A stretch of DNA of 64,000 nt from Bacteroidales bacterium. Its GTDB lineage: Bacteria; Bacteroidota; Bacteroidia; Bacteroidales; P3. This document shows, one piece after another, positions 19,618 to 29,117 of the stretch (position 1 is its first letter; each line of letters begins with the position of its first letter). The stretch covers positions 1-64,000 of the forward strand of contig JAFXAA010000020.1 in the NCBI GenBank assembly GCA_017522105.1, in the 5' to 3' direction. Under the pieces are notes generated by a model, which saw nothing but the letters and a program-made list of their open reading frames with translations, ran no database searches and was not told where the DNA came from. Both the position numbers and the translations under genes were made by a program.

Positions 19618-20346
19618 ATGGAGTACGCATTAGTGACAGGAGGTTCGCGCGGCATTGGCAGGGCTGTGGCTCTGCGGCTGGCCGCCGACGGGATGCCTGT
19701 AATCATCAACTATAAGAGCAACACCGCAGCCGCCGAGGAGACCAAGGCCGCCATCGAGGCCGCCGGCGGGGTGTGCGAGCTGCTGCCTTTCGACACCGCC
19801 GACCCCAAGGCCATAGAGGCCGCCATGGAGCAGTGGGAGGCGCAGCACACGGACGACCGCATCAGCGTGCTGGTGAACAACGCCGGCATACGGCAGGACA
19901 ACATCATGGTGTTCATGACCGACGAGCAGTGGCACTCGGTGCTCGACACCACCCTCAACGGGTTCTTCTACCTGACGCGGCGCGTGGTGAAAGGCATGAT
20001 GACCAAGCGCTACGGGCGGATAGTGAACGTGGTGTCGCTGAGCGGCATCAAAGGGATGCCGGGCCAGACGAACTACAGCGCCGCCAAGGCGGCGGTGATC
20101 GGCGCCACCAAGGCGCTGGCGCAGGAGGTGGCCCCGCGGAAGGTGACGGTGAACGCCGTGGCGCCGGGCTTCGTGGCCACGGACATGACCAAGGACCTCG
20201 ACGAGGGCGAGCTGAAGAAACTCATACCCGCAGGCCGCTTCGGCAAGCCCGAAGAGGTGGCGGCGCTGGTGGCCTTCCTCGCCTCGAAGGAGGCGGCATA
20301 CATCACCGGCGAGGTGGTGAACATCAACGGAGGGCTGTATACCTGA
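19618..20346 (+). CDS. 3-oxoacyl-ACP reductase (FabG/ApeQ-like)
   Basis: 242 aa short-chain dehydrogenase. The NADPH-binding loop is TGGSRGIG (7-14), NNAG is at 87-90, and the catalytic set is N114, S140, Y153 and K157 (YSAAK). It reduces the beta-keto group formed by the cluster ketosynthases, using ACP-bound substrates in the cytoplasm. Length and motifs match FabG closely. It is separated from the ammonia-lyase by an 84-base gap with 7-base repeats. Confidence 0.88.
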   Translation: MEYALVTGGSRGIGRAVALRLAADGMPVIINYKSNTAAAEETKAAIEAAGGVCELLPFDTADPKAIEAAMEQWEAQHTDDRISVLVNNAGIRQDNIMVFMTDEQWHSVLDTTLNGFFYLTRRVVKGMMTKRYGRIVNVVSLSGIKGMPGQTNYSAAKAAVIGATKALAQEVAPRKVTVNAVAPGFVATDMTKDLDEGELKKLIPAGRFGKPEEVAALVAFLASKEAAYITGEVVNINGGLYT

Positions 20347-20377
20347 GTTTTGAGTTATGAGTTATGAGTTTTAAGTT

Positions 20378-21595
20378 ATGAGACGAGTAGTAATTACGGG
20401 AATGGGAATATGGTCGTGCCTCGGCAAGAACGTGGACGAGGTGCGCCAGTCGCTATATGAGGGCCGCAGCGGCATAGGCACCGAGGAGGCCCGCAAGGAA
20501 TACGGATACCAGAGCACCCTGACGGGCATCGTGGAGAAGCCGGTGCTGAAAGGGCTGCTGGACCGCCGTCTGAGGGCCGGCATGAGCGAGGAGGCGGAGT
20601 ACGCCTTCATGGCCGCCCGCGAAGCCTTCCAGATGGCCGGCGTGGACGACGACTACCTGCTGCGCAACGAGGTGGGGGTGTTGATGGGCAACGACTCGTC
20701 GGCCAAAGCCACCGTGGAGAGCCACGAGCTCATGAAAGAGAAGCACGACTCCGCCCTGCTGGGCAGCGGCTGGATATTCCAGAGCATGAACTCGACGGTG
20801 AACATGAACCTCAGCACCATCTTCCACCTGAGGGGCATCAACTTCAGCGTCAGCGCGGCCTGCGCCAGCGGGAGCCACTCCATAGGGCTTGGCGCTATGT
20901 TCATCCGCCAGGGGCTGCAGGACATGGTGCTCTGCGGCGGCGCGCAGGAGACGAACCTCTACAGCATGGCTTCCTTCGACGCCCTGGGGGCTTTCAGCAA
21001 GCGCATGGACGACCCCGCGAGAGCGTCGCGCCCCTTTGACCGCGACCGCGACGGGCTGGTGCCCAGCGGCGGCGCCGCGGCGCTGGTGCTGGAAGAGTAT
21101 GAGCACGCCGTCAGACGCGGCGCACGGATACTGGGCGAGGTGGCAGGCTACGGCTTCAGCAGCAACGGCGGCGGCATATCGCAGGCCAGCGAGGACGGCA
21201 GCGCCACAGCCATGCAGCGCGCTCTGCACGACGCCGGCATCGCGGTGGCCGACATAGACTATGTGAATGCACACGCCACGAGCACCCCGCAGGGCGACCT
21301 GCACGAGGCCATAGCCCTGGGGCGCCTCTTCGAGGGACAGAAGGCCTGGATAAGCTCCACCAAGGGCATGACGGGTCACGAGTGCTGGATGGCCGGTGCC
21401 AGCGAGGCGGTATACTGCCTGCTGATGATGCACGGCGGCTTTGTGGCACCGAACCTGAACTTCGAGAACCCCGACGAGGCCAGCGCACACCTGAAGCTGG
21501 CCACCAAGACCATAGAGACCCGCGTGGACACTGTGCTGAGCAACAGCTTCGGCTTCGGCGGCACCAACTCGGCGCTGGTGCTGAAGAAAATATAG
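20378..21595 (+). CDS. Beta-ketoacyl-ACP synthase (FabF-type)
   Basis: 405 aa with the complete thiolase-fold catalytic triad: C162 (SAACASGSH), H299 (NAHATSTPQGD) and H334 (KGMTGHECW). The second His motif reads GHECWMAGASE rather than the usual GHxLGAAGA, a variant seen in polyene-type ketosynthases. It condenses malonyl-ACP onto the growing chain. Together with the KR and DH genes it can build alternating double bonds without an enoyl reductase, none of which is seen in the cluster. Confidence 0.85.
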   Translation: MRRVVITGMGIWSCLGKNVDEVRQSLYEGRSGIGTEEARKEYGYQSTLTGIVEKPVLKGLLDRRLRAGMSEEAEYAFMAAREAFQMAGVDDDYLLRNEVGVLMGNDSSAKATVESHELMKEKHDSALLGSGWIFQSMNSTVNMNLSTIFHLRGINFSVSAACASGSHSIGLGAMFIRQGLQDMVLCGGAQETNLYSMASFDALGAFSKRMDDPARASRPFDRDRDGLVPSGGAAALVLEEYEHAVRRGARILGEVAGYGFSSNGGGISQASEDGSATAMQRALHDAGIAVADIDYVNAHATSTPQGDLHEAIALGRLFEGQKAWISSTKGMTGHECWMAGASEAVYCLLMMHGGFVAPNLNFENPDEASAHLKLATKTIETRVDTVLSNSFGFGGTNSALVLKKI

Positions 21596-21626
21596 GTTAA
21601 TAACCAATAACCAATAACCTTTAAGA

Positions 21627-22730
21627 ATGTATTTGAACCCTAAACTGAAAGAAGCCTACAGCAAGGAACACCTGACAGCCCGCGAGGCACAGGAGAAGGC
21701 TGAATGGATTGCCTGGGGACCTGTGGTGTTCCAGGTGAGCCGCCTGATGAAGAAGTTCGGCATACTGGAGATGCTGCGCAACAGCGACAACGGCATGACG
21801 GAGGCCGAGGTGGCCGAAGCCGCCGGGCTGAGCCGCTATGCCGCCAAGGTGATGCTCGAGGCGAGCCTCTGCATAGGCACCGTGCTCATAGACCCCGAGA
21901 CCGACCGCTACACGCTGAGCAAGACGGGCTGGTGCTTCATCACCGACCCTGCCACCAACGTGAACATAGACTTCAACCACGACGTGAACTACGAAGGATG
22001 GTTCCGGCTGGAGGAGAGCCTCAAGGAAGGGCGCCCGGCAGGTCTGGAGCACTTCGGGCCGTGGCCGACGGTGTACGAAGGTCTGTCGCAGCTGCCGCCG
22101 CAGGTGCAGAAGAGCTGGTTCGGCTTTGACCACTTCTACAGCGACAGCTCGTTCCGGCAGGCGCTGGAGATAGTCTTCGCCGCCAAGCCGCGGACGCTGC
22201 TCGACGTGGGCGGCAACACGGGCCGCTGGGCCCTGCAGTGCGTGGGGCACGACAAGGAGGTCAACGTCACCATAGTGGACCTGCCGCAGCAGCTGGAGAT
22301 GATGCGCCGCGACACCAAGGGCAAACCCGGCGCGGAGCGCATAGACGGCTACGGCATGAACCTGCTGGACGACAGCCAGGCTTTCCCGACGGACAAGCAC
22401 TATGACGCCATCTGGATGAGCCAGTTCCTGGACTGCTTCGGCGAAGAGGAGATAGTGAGCATCGTGAGCCGCGCAGCCAAGATCATGGACGCCGACAGCC
22501 GCCTGTACATCATGGAGACCTTCTGGGACCGCCAGCGCTTCGAGCCGGCGGCATTCTGCCTCACCATGACGAGCCTCTACTTCACCGCCATAGCCAACGG
22601 CAACAGCAAGATGTACCACAGCGAAGACATGGAACGGCTGGTGAAGCAGGCCGGCCTGGAGGTGGAGACCATACACGACAACCTGGGCCAGGGGCACAGC
22701 ATCATGGTGTGCAAAAAAGCCAATAGTTAA
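21627..22730 (+). CDS. SAM-dependent (O-)methyltransferase
   Basis: 367 aa. The N-terminal ~100 residues form a winged-helix dimerisation domain (GMTEAEVAEAAGLSRYAAKVMLE). The C-terminal Rossmann domain has motif I LLDVGGNTGR (191-200) and an acidic motif II (TIVDLPQ). The arrangement is that of small-molecule O-methyltransferases (Methyltransf_2 type), with WMSQFLDCFGEEEIVSI as the post-core helix. Likely role: methylation of the aryl head group, which is common in aryl polyenes and flexirubins. C-methylation cannot be excluded. Confidence 0.78.
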   Translation: MYLNPKLKEAYSKEHLTAREAQEKAEWIAWGPVVFQVSRLMKKFGILEMLRNSDNGMTEAEVAEAAGLSRYAAKVMLEASLCIGTVLIDPETDRYTLSKTGWCFITDPATNVNIDFNHDVNYEGWFRLEESLKEGRPAGLEHFGPWPTVYEGLSQLPPQVQKSWFGFDHFYSDSSFRQALEIVFAAKPRTLLDVGGNTGRWALQCVGHDKEVNVTIVDLPQQLEMMRRDTKGKPGAERIDGYGMNLLDDSQAFPTDKHYDAIWMSQFLDCFGEEEIVSIVSRAAKIMDADSRLYIMETFWDRQRFEPAAFCLTMTSLYFTAIANGNSKMYHSEDMERLVKQAGLEVETIHDNLGQGHSIMVCKKANS

Positions 22731-22750
22731 AAACTAACAAACACGACAAT

Positions 22751-22993
22751 ATGACAAGACAGGAAATTGAAGAGAAAGTGAAGAACTTCCTTGTGGAAGA
22801 GCTGGAGTTTGACGAAGAGAAGATAACCCCCGAGGCACGCCTGAAGGAAGACATCGGGGTGGACAGCCTCGACTTCGTGGACATCGTGGTGATAGTGGAG
22901 AAGACCTTCGGCTTCAAGATTGCCACCGAGGACATGAAGACCATAAAGACCTTCAGCCAGTTCTGCGACTACATCGAAGAGAAGACAAAGTAA
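22751..22993 (+). CDS. Acyl carrier protein 1
   Basis: 80 aa, acidic and all-helical. The phosphopantetheine attachment site is S39 in GVDSLDFVDIV. It carries the starter or the elongating polyene as a thioester. It is one of two ACPs in the cluster; the stop codon is directly followed by the next gene's GTG start. Confidence 0.9.
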   Translation: MTRQEIEEKVKNFLVEELEFDEEKITPEARLKEDIGVDSLDFVDIVVIVEKTFGFKIATEDMKTIKTFSQFCDYIEEKTK

Positions 22994-23887
22994 GTGCAGG
23001 AGCCGGCACATAGCGAATGGAGCGGACGCACGGACGGCACGCCCTTCATGCAGAAGGCGCTGATAATGCTGTTCAAAGTGGTGCCACTGGAAGTCATCTA
23101 CGGAGTGATGGCCTTGGTGGTGCCGTTCTACATGCTGTTCAACCACAAGGGCTACATGGCCATGTACCACTTCTTCCGCCGGAGGCTTGGCAAGGGAGCG
23201 CTGGCAGCAGTATGGCATGTATACCTCAACCACTTTGCCTTCGGGCAAGTGGTGCTTGACCGCTTCGCCACCTATGCAGGCAAGCGGTTCCAGATAGTGA
23301 TTGACGGCAACGAGAACTTCCTGCGCCTCAACGAAGGGGAAGGGGGCTTCATGATGCTATCGTCGCACGTGGGCAACTACGAGCAGGCGGGCTATGCGCT
23401 GGTGAGCAACCGCAAGAAGTTCTACGCGCTGGTGTACGCCGGCGAGTCGGCCACGGTGATGAAAGAGCGTGGCAAGCAGTTTGTGGGGAGCAACATACAC
23501 ATGATACCCGTGAAGGCCGACATGTCGCACCTGTTCATCATCAACAAGGCACTGGACGAAGGCAACATAGTGAGCATGCCCGCCGACCGGTGCTTCGGGT
23601 CAGGCAAGAGCGTGGAGTGCATGTTCTTCGGTGCCAAAGCGCAGTTCCCCCTGGGGCCTTTCGCCACGGCGGTGCAGAAAGAGGTGCCGGCGCTGGCGGT
23701 GGTAGTGATGAAAGAAGGACGCCGCAGGTATACGGCATACGTGCGTCCGCTCACAGCCGACAACGCATTGCCACGAAGAGAACGTATGGCTGCACTGGCG
23801 CAGTCGTTTGCCTCGACACTGGAGGAGATAGTGCGCCGTCACCCACACCAATGGTACAACTACTATGAGTTTTGGGATGGAGAATGA
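22994..23887 (+). CDS. LpxL/HtrB-like lysophospholipid acyltransferase
   Basis: 297 aa from a GTG that abuts the preceding stop; a later Met (residue 19) is an alternative start. A hydrophobic N-terminal segment (~18-50) should anchor it in the inner membrane. SSHVGNYEQAGY supplies the H-x4-E motif of the LpxL family (SHVGNYE), and MPADRCFGSGKSVECMFFGAKA fits the following block. It probably transfers an acyl group, perhaps the polyene itself, to a lipid acceptor. The last 23 bases overlap the next gene. Confidence 0.8.
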   Translation: MQEPAHSEWSGRTDGTPFMQKALIMLFKVVPLEVIYGVMALVVPFYMLFNHKGYMAMYHFFRRRLGKGALAAVWHVYLNHFAFGQVVLDRFATYAGKRFQIVIDGNENFLRLNEGEGGFMMLSSHVGNYEQAGYALVSNRKKFYALVYAGESATVMKERGKQFVGSNIHMIPVKADMSHLFIINKALDEGNIVSMPADRCFGSGKSVECMFFGAKAQFPLGPFATAVQKEVPALAVVVMKEGRRRYTAYVRPLTADNALPRRERMAALAQSFASTLEEIVRRHPHQWYNYYEFWDGE

Positions 23888-24290
23888 ATACGACATACTG
23901 ACGCTGATACCCCAACGGCCACCGATGGTGATGGTAGACCGCCTTCTGCACTGCGACACCGTGGTGACAGAGACGGAGCTCACCGTGAGCAAAGACAACA
24001 TCATGGTGGAAGACGGGCACATGTCGGCAATAGGGCTGATAGAGAATGTGGCACAAACCTGCGCGGCACGCATGGGATACATAAACCTCACGAGCGGCAA
24101 AGAAGTGAGAGTGGGCGTCATCGGTGCACTGCGCGACATGACGATACACTCACTGCCAGAAGTCGGCAGCACGATAAAGACCCGCATAGAAGTGAGCGAC
24201 GAGGTGTTCGGCATGACGTTGGCACAGGCAGAAAGCCGGTGCGGCGATATGCTGCTGTGTAGCGGAACGATAAAGATTGCATTGCTGTGA
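23865..24290 (+). CDS. 3-hydroxyacyl-ACP dehydratase-like hotdog protein (ApeP-like)
   Basis: 141 aa; the ATG at 23877 (residue 5) is an alternative start. Single hotdog fold: LIPQRPPMVMVDRLLHCD resembles the FabZ start, and GHMSAIGLIENVAQTCAARMGY holds the helix with the active-site acidic residue (E in LIENVAQ). The catalytic His typical of FabZ (HFP) is replaced by VEDGHMS. This matches the ApeP group, one of two dehydratases in aryl polyene clusters. Confidence 0.78.
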   Translation: MSFGMENEYDILTLIPQRPPMVMVDRLLHCDTVVTETELTVSKDNIMVEDGHMSAIGLIENVAQTCAARMGYINLTSGKEVRVGVIGALRDMTIHSLPEVGSTIKTRIEVSDEVFGMTLAQAESRCGDMLLCSGTIKIALL

Positions 24291-24694
24291 AGACATTAAG
24301 CATAAAAAAGAAACTCGACATACGCTTCAGCGAAGTAGACTCCATGGGGGTGACTTGGCACGGGAGTTATATTATGTACCTTGAAGATGCCCGCGAGGCC
24401 TTCGGGGAGAAATACGACCTGGGCTACCTGCGCTTCTTCGGTGAAGGCTACTACGCCCCGCTGGTGGACGTGCAGTTGAAATACAAGCAGCCCATCATCT
24501 ACGGCATGCATCCTGAGATTGAGATTACCTACACGCCTACGGAAGCGGCGAAGATAGTGTTCGACTACAAGATTACGGACGGCGACAAACTGCTGGCCAC
24601 CGCACACACGGTGCAAGTATTCATGGACAAGCAGTACAAACTGGTGCTCGGCAACCCGCCGTTCTTTGAAGAGTGGAAGAAGAGATGGTTATAA
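24287..24694 (+). CDS. 4HBT-type thioesterase (ApeK-like)
   Basis: 135 aa from a GTG that overlaps the previous stop. The hotdog domain has the 4-hydroxybenzoyl-CoA thioesterase signature IRFSEVDSMGVTWHGSYIMYLEDAREAF; the Asp in SEVDSMG is the catalytic acid in this family. It may release the finished chain or hydrolyse misloaded ACP or CoA thioesters. The end overlaps the next gene by 10 bases. Confidence 0.82.
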   Translation: MKTLSIKKKLDIRFSEVDSMGVTWHGSYIMYLEDAREAFGEKYDLGYLRFFGEGYYAPLVDVQLKYKQPIIYGMHPEIEITYTPTEAAKIVFDYKITDGDKLLATAHTVQVFMDKQYKLVLGNPPFFEEWKKRWL

Positions 24695-26337
24695 AACTGG
24701 CAGATAACATATACTCCCCGCTGGGAGCGACAACACGCGCCAACTATGACGCGGTGATGGCGGGATATTGCGCCCTGAAACAGTACAGCCTGCCCGACGG
24801 CTCGCTGTATACAGCATCGCTGTTCCCCGAAGAGGAACGGCATGACGACGAGAAATACACCCCCTTTGAACAATTGTGCATCGCGTCGGCGAGCGACGCC
24901 ATTGCGCGTGCCGACATAGACCCTGCGTCGCCACGCTGCCGCTTCTTCATCTCCACCACCAAGGGCAACGTGCACCTGCTGGCCAAAGGAGAGACACATA
25001 GAGCATTGCTGGGGACATCTGCTGCCATCATCTGCCACCATTTCGGCAACCCCAACCCGCCAGTGGTGGTGAGCAATGCATGCATCAGCGGCCTCAGCGC
25101 ACAGATAGCTGCCATGCGCAGCATAGAGGCAGGCCTCTGCGACACCGCCGTAGTGACAGGCTGCGACGTGCAGAGCGACTTCATCATCAGCGGTTTCCAA
25201 TGCCTGCACGCCCTCTCGCCCGACCAGTGCCGCCCCTTTGACCGCGACCGCTGCGGGCTGAACCTTGGCGAAGCAGCTGCTACCATTATATATAGCAACA
25301 GCGATAAAGGCGAATGGGTGGCCGAAGGAGGTGCCATGTGCAACGATGCCAACCACATCAGTGGCCCGTCGCGCACCGGCGAAGGCTCCTATCGCTGCCT
25401 GCAGGCACTGGATATAGACAAAGACAAGGTCGCCTTCATAAGCGTCCATGGCACCTCCACGCTCTACAACGATGAAATGGAGAGCATAGCCATAGACCGC
25501 GCCGGCCTTGCCGACGTGCCACTCTTCAGCCTCAAAGGCGTCTACGGCCACACCATGGGCGCCGCCGGAGTGCTGGAGACCATCCTCTCCATGCAAGCTG
25601 TGGAGCACGGCGTTGTTTTCGGCACCCGCGGATTCGAGAACCTCGGAGTGAGCCGACAAGTGAACATCAGCGCAGAGAACCGCACCACCGACAAGCAATG
25701 CTTCATCAAACTGCTCTCAGGTTTCGGCGGATGCAACGCTGCCATGAAGTTCAGCTATGGCAAGCCTTCAAACACCATAAAGCCCAACCCAATAATGGCT
25801 TCCAACAGCCAGCAACTGCCACGAGTAAAGATTACAACCACTGCCGATGAGCTTGTGGACCTCTACCGCACACATGTGGGAGACTACCCGAAATTCTTCA
25901 AGATGGACTCCCTGGCACGGCTGGGCTTTGTGGCAAGCGAAATACTGCTGAAAGACAGCCCCAAAGCCGACTATGGTGTACTACTGTTCAACCGCAGTTC
26001 ATCGCTGGCCGACGACATCTCTTTCCAAGCCACCATCCAGAACCGCAGCAACTGGTTCCCCTCCCCCGCCCTATTCGTTTACACGCTGCCCAACATAGTC
26101 ACCGGCGAGATAGCCATCCGCAACCATTTCCAGACCGAGACCAACTTCATGGTACTCGACGCGCCACGCACCGACATCATGGCCGAACAGATTGCCCTTG
26201 CCGCCCTGCACGGGCCGCAGATTGCCGGCTGGTGCGACGTTGACGGCGAAGGCCACTGCTGTGCCGCACTTGTCGCTGTGCCGCAGCATACTCCGAAAGA
26301 GACAATAGAACAAGAGTTAAACATATTATTAAAATAA
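24685..26337 (+). CDS. Beta-ketoacyl synthase with C-terminal ketosynthase-like domain
   Basis: 550 aa from the ATG at 24685. Residues 1-~360 are a full KAS domain with C133 (SNACISGLS), H255 (SVHGTSTLYND) and H289 (GVYGHTMGAAG). Residues ~370-550 form a second, short domain (DYPKFFKMDSLARLGFVASEILL, then NWFPSPALFVYTLPNIVTGEIAI) like the N-terminal ketosynthase-like domain PF13723 that recurs in aryl polyene clusters; it has no active Cys. The second domain may act as a chain-length or partner subunit. No Met-linked acyltransferase domain is present. Confidence 0.8.
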   Translation: MVIKLADNIYSPLGATTRANYDAVMAGYCALKQYSLPDGSLYTASLFPEEERHDDEKYTPFEQLCIASASDAIARADIDPASPRCRFFISTTKGNVHLLAKGETHRALLGTSAAIICHHFGNPNPPVVVSNACISGLSAQIAAMRSIEAGLCDTAVVTGCDVQSDFIISGFQCLHALSPDQCRPFDRDRCGLNLGEAAATIIYSNSDKGEWVAEGGAMCNDANHISGPSRTGEGSYRCLQALDIDKDKVAFISVHGTSTLYNDEMESIAIDRAGLADVPLFSLKGVYGHTMGAAGVLETILSMQAVEHGVVFGTRGFENLGVSRQVNISAENRTTDKQCFIKLLSGFGGCNAAMKFSYGKPSNTIKPNPIMASNSQQLPRVKITTTADELVDLYRTHVGDYPKFFKMDSLARLGFVASEILLKDSPKADYGVLLFNRSSSLADDISFQATIQNRSNWFPSPALFVYTLPNIVTGEIAIRNHFQTETNFMVLDAPRTDIMAEQIALAALHGPQIAGWCDVDGEGHCCAALVAVPQHTPKETIEQELNILLK

Positions 26338-26345
26338 AAGAAACC

Positions 26346-26606
26346 ATGGAAGAACTGATCCTCAAACTGAAGAAAGAGATTATCGAAGTCCTCAACCTTG
26401 AAGACGTGAAACCCGAAGACATCGACGAGAGCGCCCCCCTCTTTGGCGAAGAAGGCCTTGGCCTTGACAGCATCGATGCCCTTGAGCTTATCGTCCTCAT
26501 GGAGAAGAACTACGGCATCAAGCTTCAAGACCCCAACCAAGGCAAGGAGATATTCAAGTCCATCAACGTGATGGCCGACTACATCAGCAAGAACCGCACA
26601 AAGTAG
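26346..26606 (+). CDS. Acyl carrier protein 2
   Basis: 86 aa, strongly acidic. Attachment site S42 in GLGLDSIDALELIVLME. It lies between two ketosynthase genes and overlaps an alternative GTG start of the next gene by one base. Two ACPs are usual in aryl polyene clusters, one for the starter and one for extension. Confidence 0.9.
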   Translation: MEELILKLKKEIIEVLNLEDVKPEDIDESAPLFGEEGLGLDSIDALELIVLMEKNYGIKLQDPNQGKEIFKSINVMADYISKNRTK

Positions 26607-26623
26607 TGATTGGCGACAAGCGA

Positions 26624-28738
26624 ATGGTGAACAGAGACATTGTAATCACCGGCGCAGGCATAGTGTCTGCCATAGGCATCGGCAAAGACGAGACCCTTCG
26701 CTCGCTGCAGGAGCAGCGCAGCGGCATACGTCCGTTGCACTACCTCAAGACCGACCACCACGAGTTCCCAGTGGGAGAAGTACAGCTCGGTAACGACGAG
26801 ATGTGCGCCATGCTGGGCATAGACCCCTCCAAACAACCCACCACCCGCACCGCCCTCATGGGCATGGTGGCGCTCAAGGAGGCCTTGGAGCAAGCCGCAC
26901 TGACGCCAGACCAATACCCGCAGGTGCCGCTCATCTCCGGCACCACCGTTGGCGGCATGGACAAGAGCGAGCTCTACTACCTCGACTTCCTTGAGAACGA
27001 CAGCCGCAACGAGTACATACGCACCCACGACTGCGGAGCCTGCACCGAGATGATCGCCGACCACTTCGGCCGTTTCCGCATGCTCACCACCCTGTCCACA
27101 GCCTGCTCTTCGGCGGCCAACGCCGTCATCACCGGCGCCGAGCTCATCCGCGCCGGACGCGCTGACTGCGTGGTGGTGGGCGGCAGCGAATGCATCACCA
27201 AGTTCCACCTTAACGGTTTCGCGTCGCTGATGATTCTCGACCGCGAACCATGCAGGCCCTTTGACGAAAGCCGCGCCGGACTCAACCTCGGCGAGGGCGC
27301 TGCCTGGCTCGTCATTGAGAGCGCCGACCATGCCTTGCGTCGTGGCGCCAAACCACTGGCACGACTGGCAGGCTACGGCAACGCCTGCGATGCCTTCCAC
27401 CAGACAGCCACGTCGCCCGACGGCGAAGGGCCGTTCCTGGCCATGAAGGAAGCTGTGGCGATGGCGGGCATAGACCCCAGCGAGGTGGACTACATCAACG
27501 CCCATGGCACCGGCACCGGCAACAACGACATCAGCGAGAGCAAAGCCATACGGCGCCTCTTCGGCGAGCAAGTGCCCCCAGTGTCGTCCACCAAAGCTTT
27601 CACCGGCCACACCACCAGTGCCTCCGGCACCATCGAGGCCGTCATCTGCCTCCTTGCCATGCAGCACTCCTTCCTGCCTGTCAACCTGCGCTTTCACAGC
27701 GCCGGCGAATGCCTGACGCCCGTCAGCAAGCCCACCGCCAAACCTCTGCGCTACGTGCTCAGCAATGCCTTTGGCTTCGGCGGCAACGACAGCGCCATGC
27801 TCTTCGAGGCCATAGGTGCCACGACGTCAACGGCAAAAGTCAGCGACAGACACCAAAACAAGGTCTACCTCCTCTCCGCCGCACAGATTTCCGCCCAGGA
27901 GCCGCTTTGCGATGAATGGGAGATACACCCGCTGACCCTCACCGAGCCGCTAACCCGCAGCCGCGAAGCTGACTACAAGCAGTTCATACCACCGCTGGAG
28001 GCACGCCGTATGGGGCGTATACTCAAGCGTGCCATAGCCACTGCGCATACTGCCCTTGACAAGGCTGGCATCGCCGACCCCGACGCCATCGTCACCGGCA
28101 CAGGCCTCGGATGCATAGAGAACACCGAGATATTCCTCGATGCCCTCTGCCGCCAAGGCGAAGACCAGATGATGCCCACGCGCTTCATGCAGTCCACCCA
28201 CAACACCATCTCCTCCATCGTCGCCATCAACCTCCACGCCCACGGCTACAACACCACCTACGCCCACAACACCGTCTCCTTCCAGAGCGCGCTGATGGAC
28301 GCCCTGTTGCAGCTGCGGCGCGGCAAGATAGACAATGCCCTGGTGTGCGCCCACGACGAGATGACTCCATCCTACCACGCACTACTGTGCAAGGGAGGCT
28401 ACCTCAAAGGCAAACACGCCGCCGAGTGCGCCGTCAGCATGGTGCTCGCCACCGCCAACCCGGGCAACGCCCTCTGCGAGGTGGCAGGCATGCGCATGCT
28501 CCACCGCCCCACCGAGGTCGAGAAGCAACAAGCCCTCGACAGCCTCCTCGCCGAGACACATACCTCGCAATACACCCTTTCTACCGACCATACCGACCTC
28601 TTCGGCACCTCCTACACGGCTCCGGCCCTTGACCTCTACGCCGAAGCCAAGCTGATAGGAGACACACCTGTCGTGGTCGGCTATAGCGATGACACACATT
28701 ATACATTAATACTTCTAAAACCATGTGGCGACTGCTGA
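26624..28738 (+). CDS. Fused ketosynthase / chain-length-factor-like protein
   Basis: 704 aa from the ATG at 26624 (a GTG at 26606 is possible). Residues 1-~400 are a complete KAS: C161 (LSTACSSAAN), H294 (NAHGTGTGNND) and H329 (FTGHTTSASG). Residues ~425-704 are a second ketosynthase-like region (PF13723 type; GRILKRAIATAHTALDKAGI, then PTRFMQSTHNTISSIVAI) in which the nucleophile position reads HNTVSFQSAL with no Cys. This resembles a KS-CLF pair joined in one chain and could set polyene length. It overlaps the next gene by 16 bases. Confidence 0.8.
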   Translation: MVNRDIVITGAGIVSAIGIGKDETLRSLQEQRSGIRPLHYLKTDHHEFPVGEVQLGNDEMCAMLGIDPSKQPTTRTALMGMVALKEALEQAALTPDQYPQVPLISGTTVGGMDKSELYYLDFLENDSRNEYIRTHDCGACTEMIADHFGRFRMLTTLSTACSSAANAVITGAELIRAGRADCVVVGGSECITKFHLNGFASLMILDREPCRPFDESRAGLNLGEGAAWLVIESADHALRRGAKPLARLAGYGNACDAFHQTATSPDGEGPFLAMKEAVAMAGIDPSEVDYINAHGTGTGNNDISESKAIRRLFGEQVPPVSSTKAFTGHTTSASGTIEAVICLLAMQHSFLPVNLRFHSAGECLTPVSKPTAKPLRYVLSNAFGFGGNDSAMLFEAIGATTSTAKVSDRHQNKVYLLSAAQISAQEPLCDEWEIHPLTLTEPLTRSREADYKQFIPPLEARRMGRILKRAIATAHTALDKAGIADPDAIVTGTGLGCIENTEIFLDALCRQGEDQMMPTRFMQSTHNTISSIVAINLHAHGYNTTYAHNTVSFQSALMDALLQLRRGKIDNALVCAHDEMTPSYHALLCKGGYLKGKHAAECAVSMVLATANPGNALCEVAGMRMLHRPTEVEKQQALDSLLAETHTSQYTLSTDHTDLFGTSYTAPALDLYAEAKLIGDTPVVVGYSDDTHYTLILLKPCGDC

Positions 28739-29076
28739 TATTAGTATGCATCCAGACCGCCTTCCTTGCCGGAGGGCAGGTGTTGCTCAAGCTCGCCATG
28801 GCCCAGCTGCCCAAGTTCAGCTGGTCCTGGACCTACTTCCGCGCCGTGCTCACCGACTGGTGGCTGCTGGCCTGCGGTGTCAGCTTCGGCGTAGCCACAG
28901 TGCTCTGGCTCTACATCCTCAAGCACTTCCCCTTCTCGCAGGCCTACCCTCTCACCGCCCTTGGCTACGTCTTCGGCATGGTGGCCGCCATCCTCGTCTT
29001 CGGCGAGAGCGTACCCCTGGCCCGATGGGTGGGTGTGGTGCTCATCGTGGCAGGCTGCATGTTCATTATGAGGTGA
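28723..29076 (+). CDS. Small four-helix membrane protein, EamA/ArnE-like
   Basis: 117 aa with four predicted membrane helices (residues ~1-20, 40-60, 65-88 and 97-117). ALGYVFGMVAAILVFGESVPLARWVGVVLIVAGC is typical of half-size EamA/DMT transporters such as ArnE/ArnF. In this cluster it may flip a lipid-linked intermediate across the inner membrane; the substrate is unknown. Confidence 0.75.
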   Translation: MWRLLILVCIQTAFLAGGQVLLKLAMAQLPKFSWSWTYFRAVLTDWWLLACGVSFGVATVLWLYILKHFPFSQAYPLTALGYVFGMVAAILVFGESVPLARWVGVVLIVAGCMFIMR

Positions 29077-29117
29077 TGATACCAAGAAGCAAAGACGTCA
29101 AGACAATATCTCAAACC

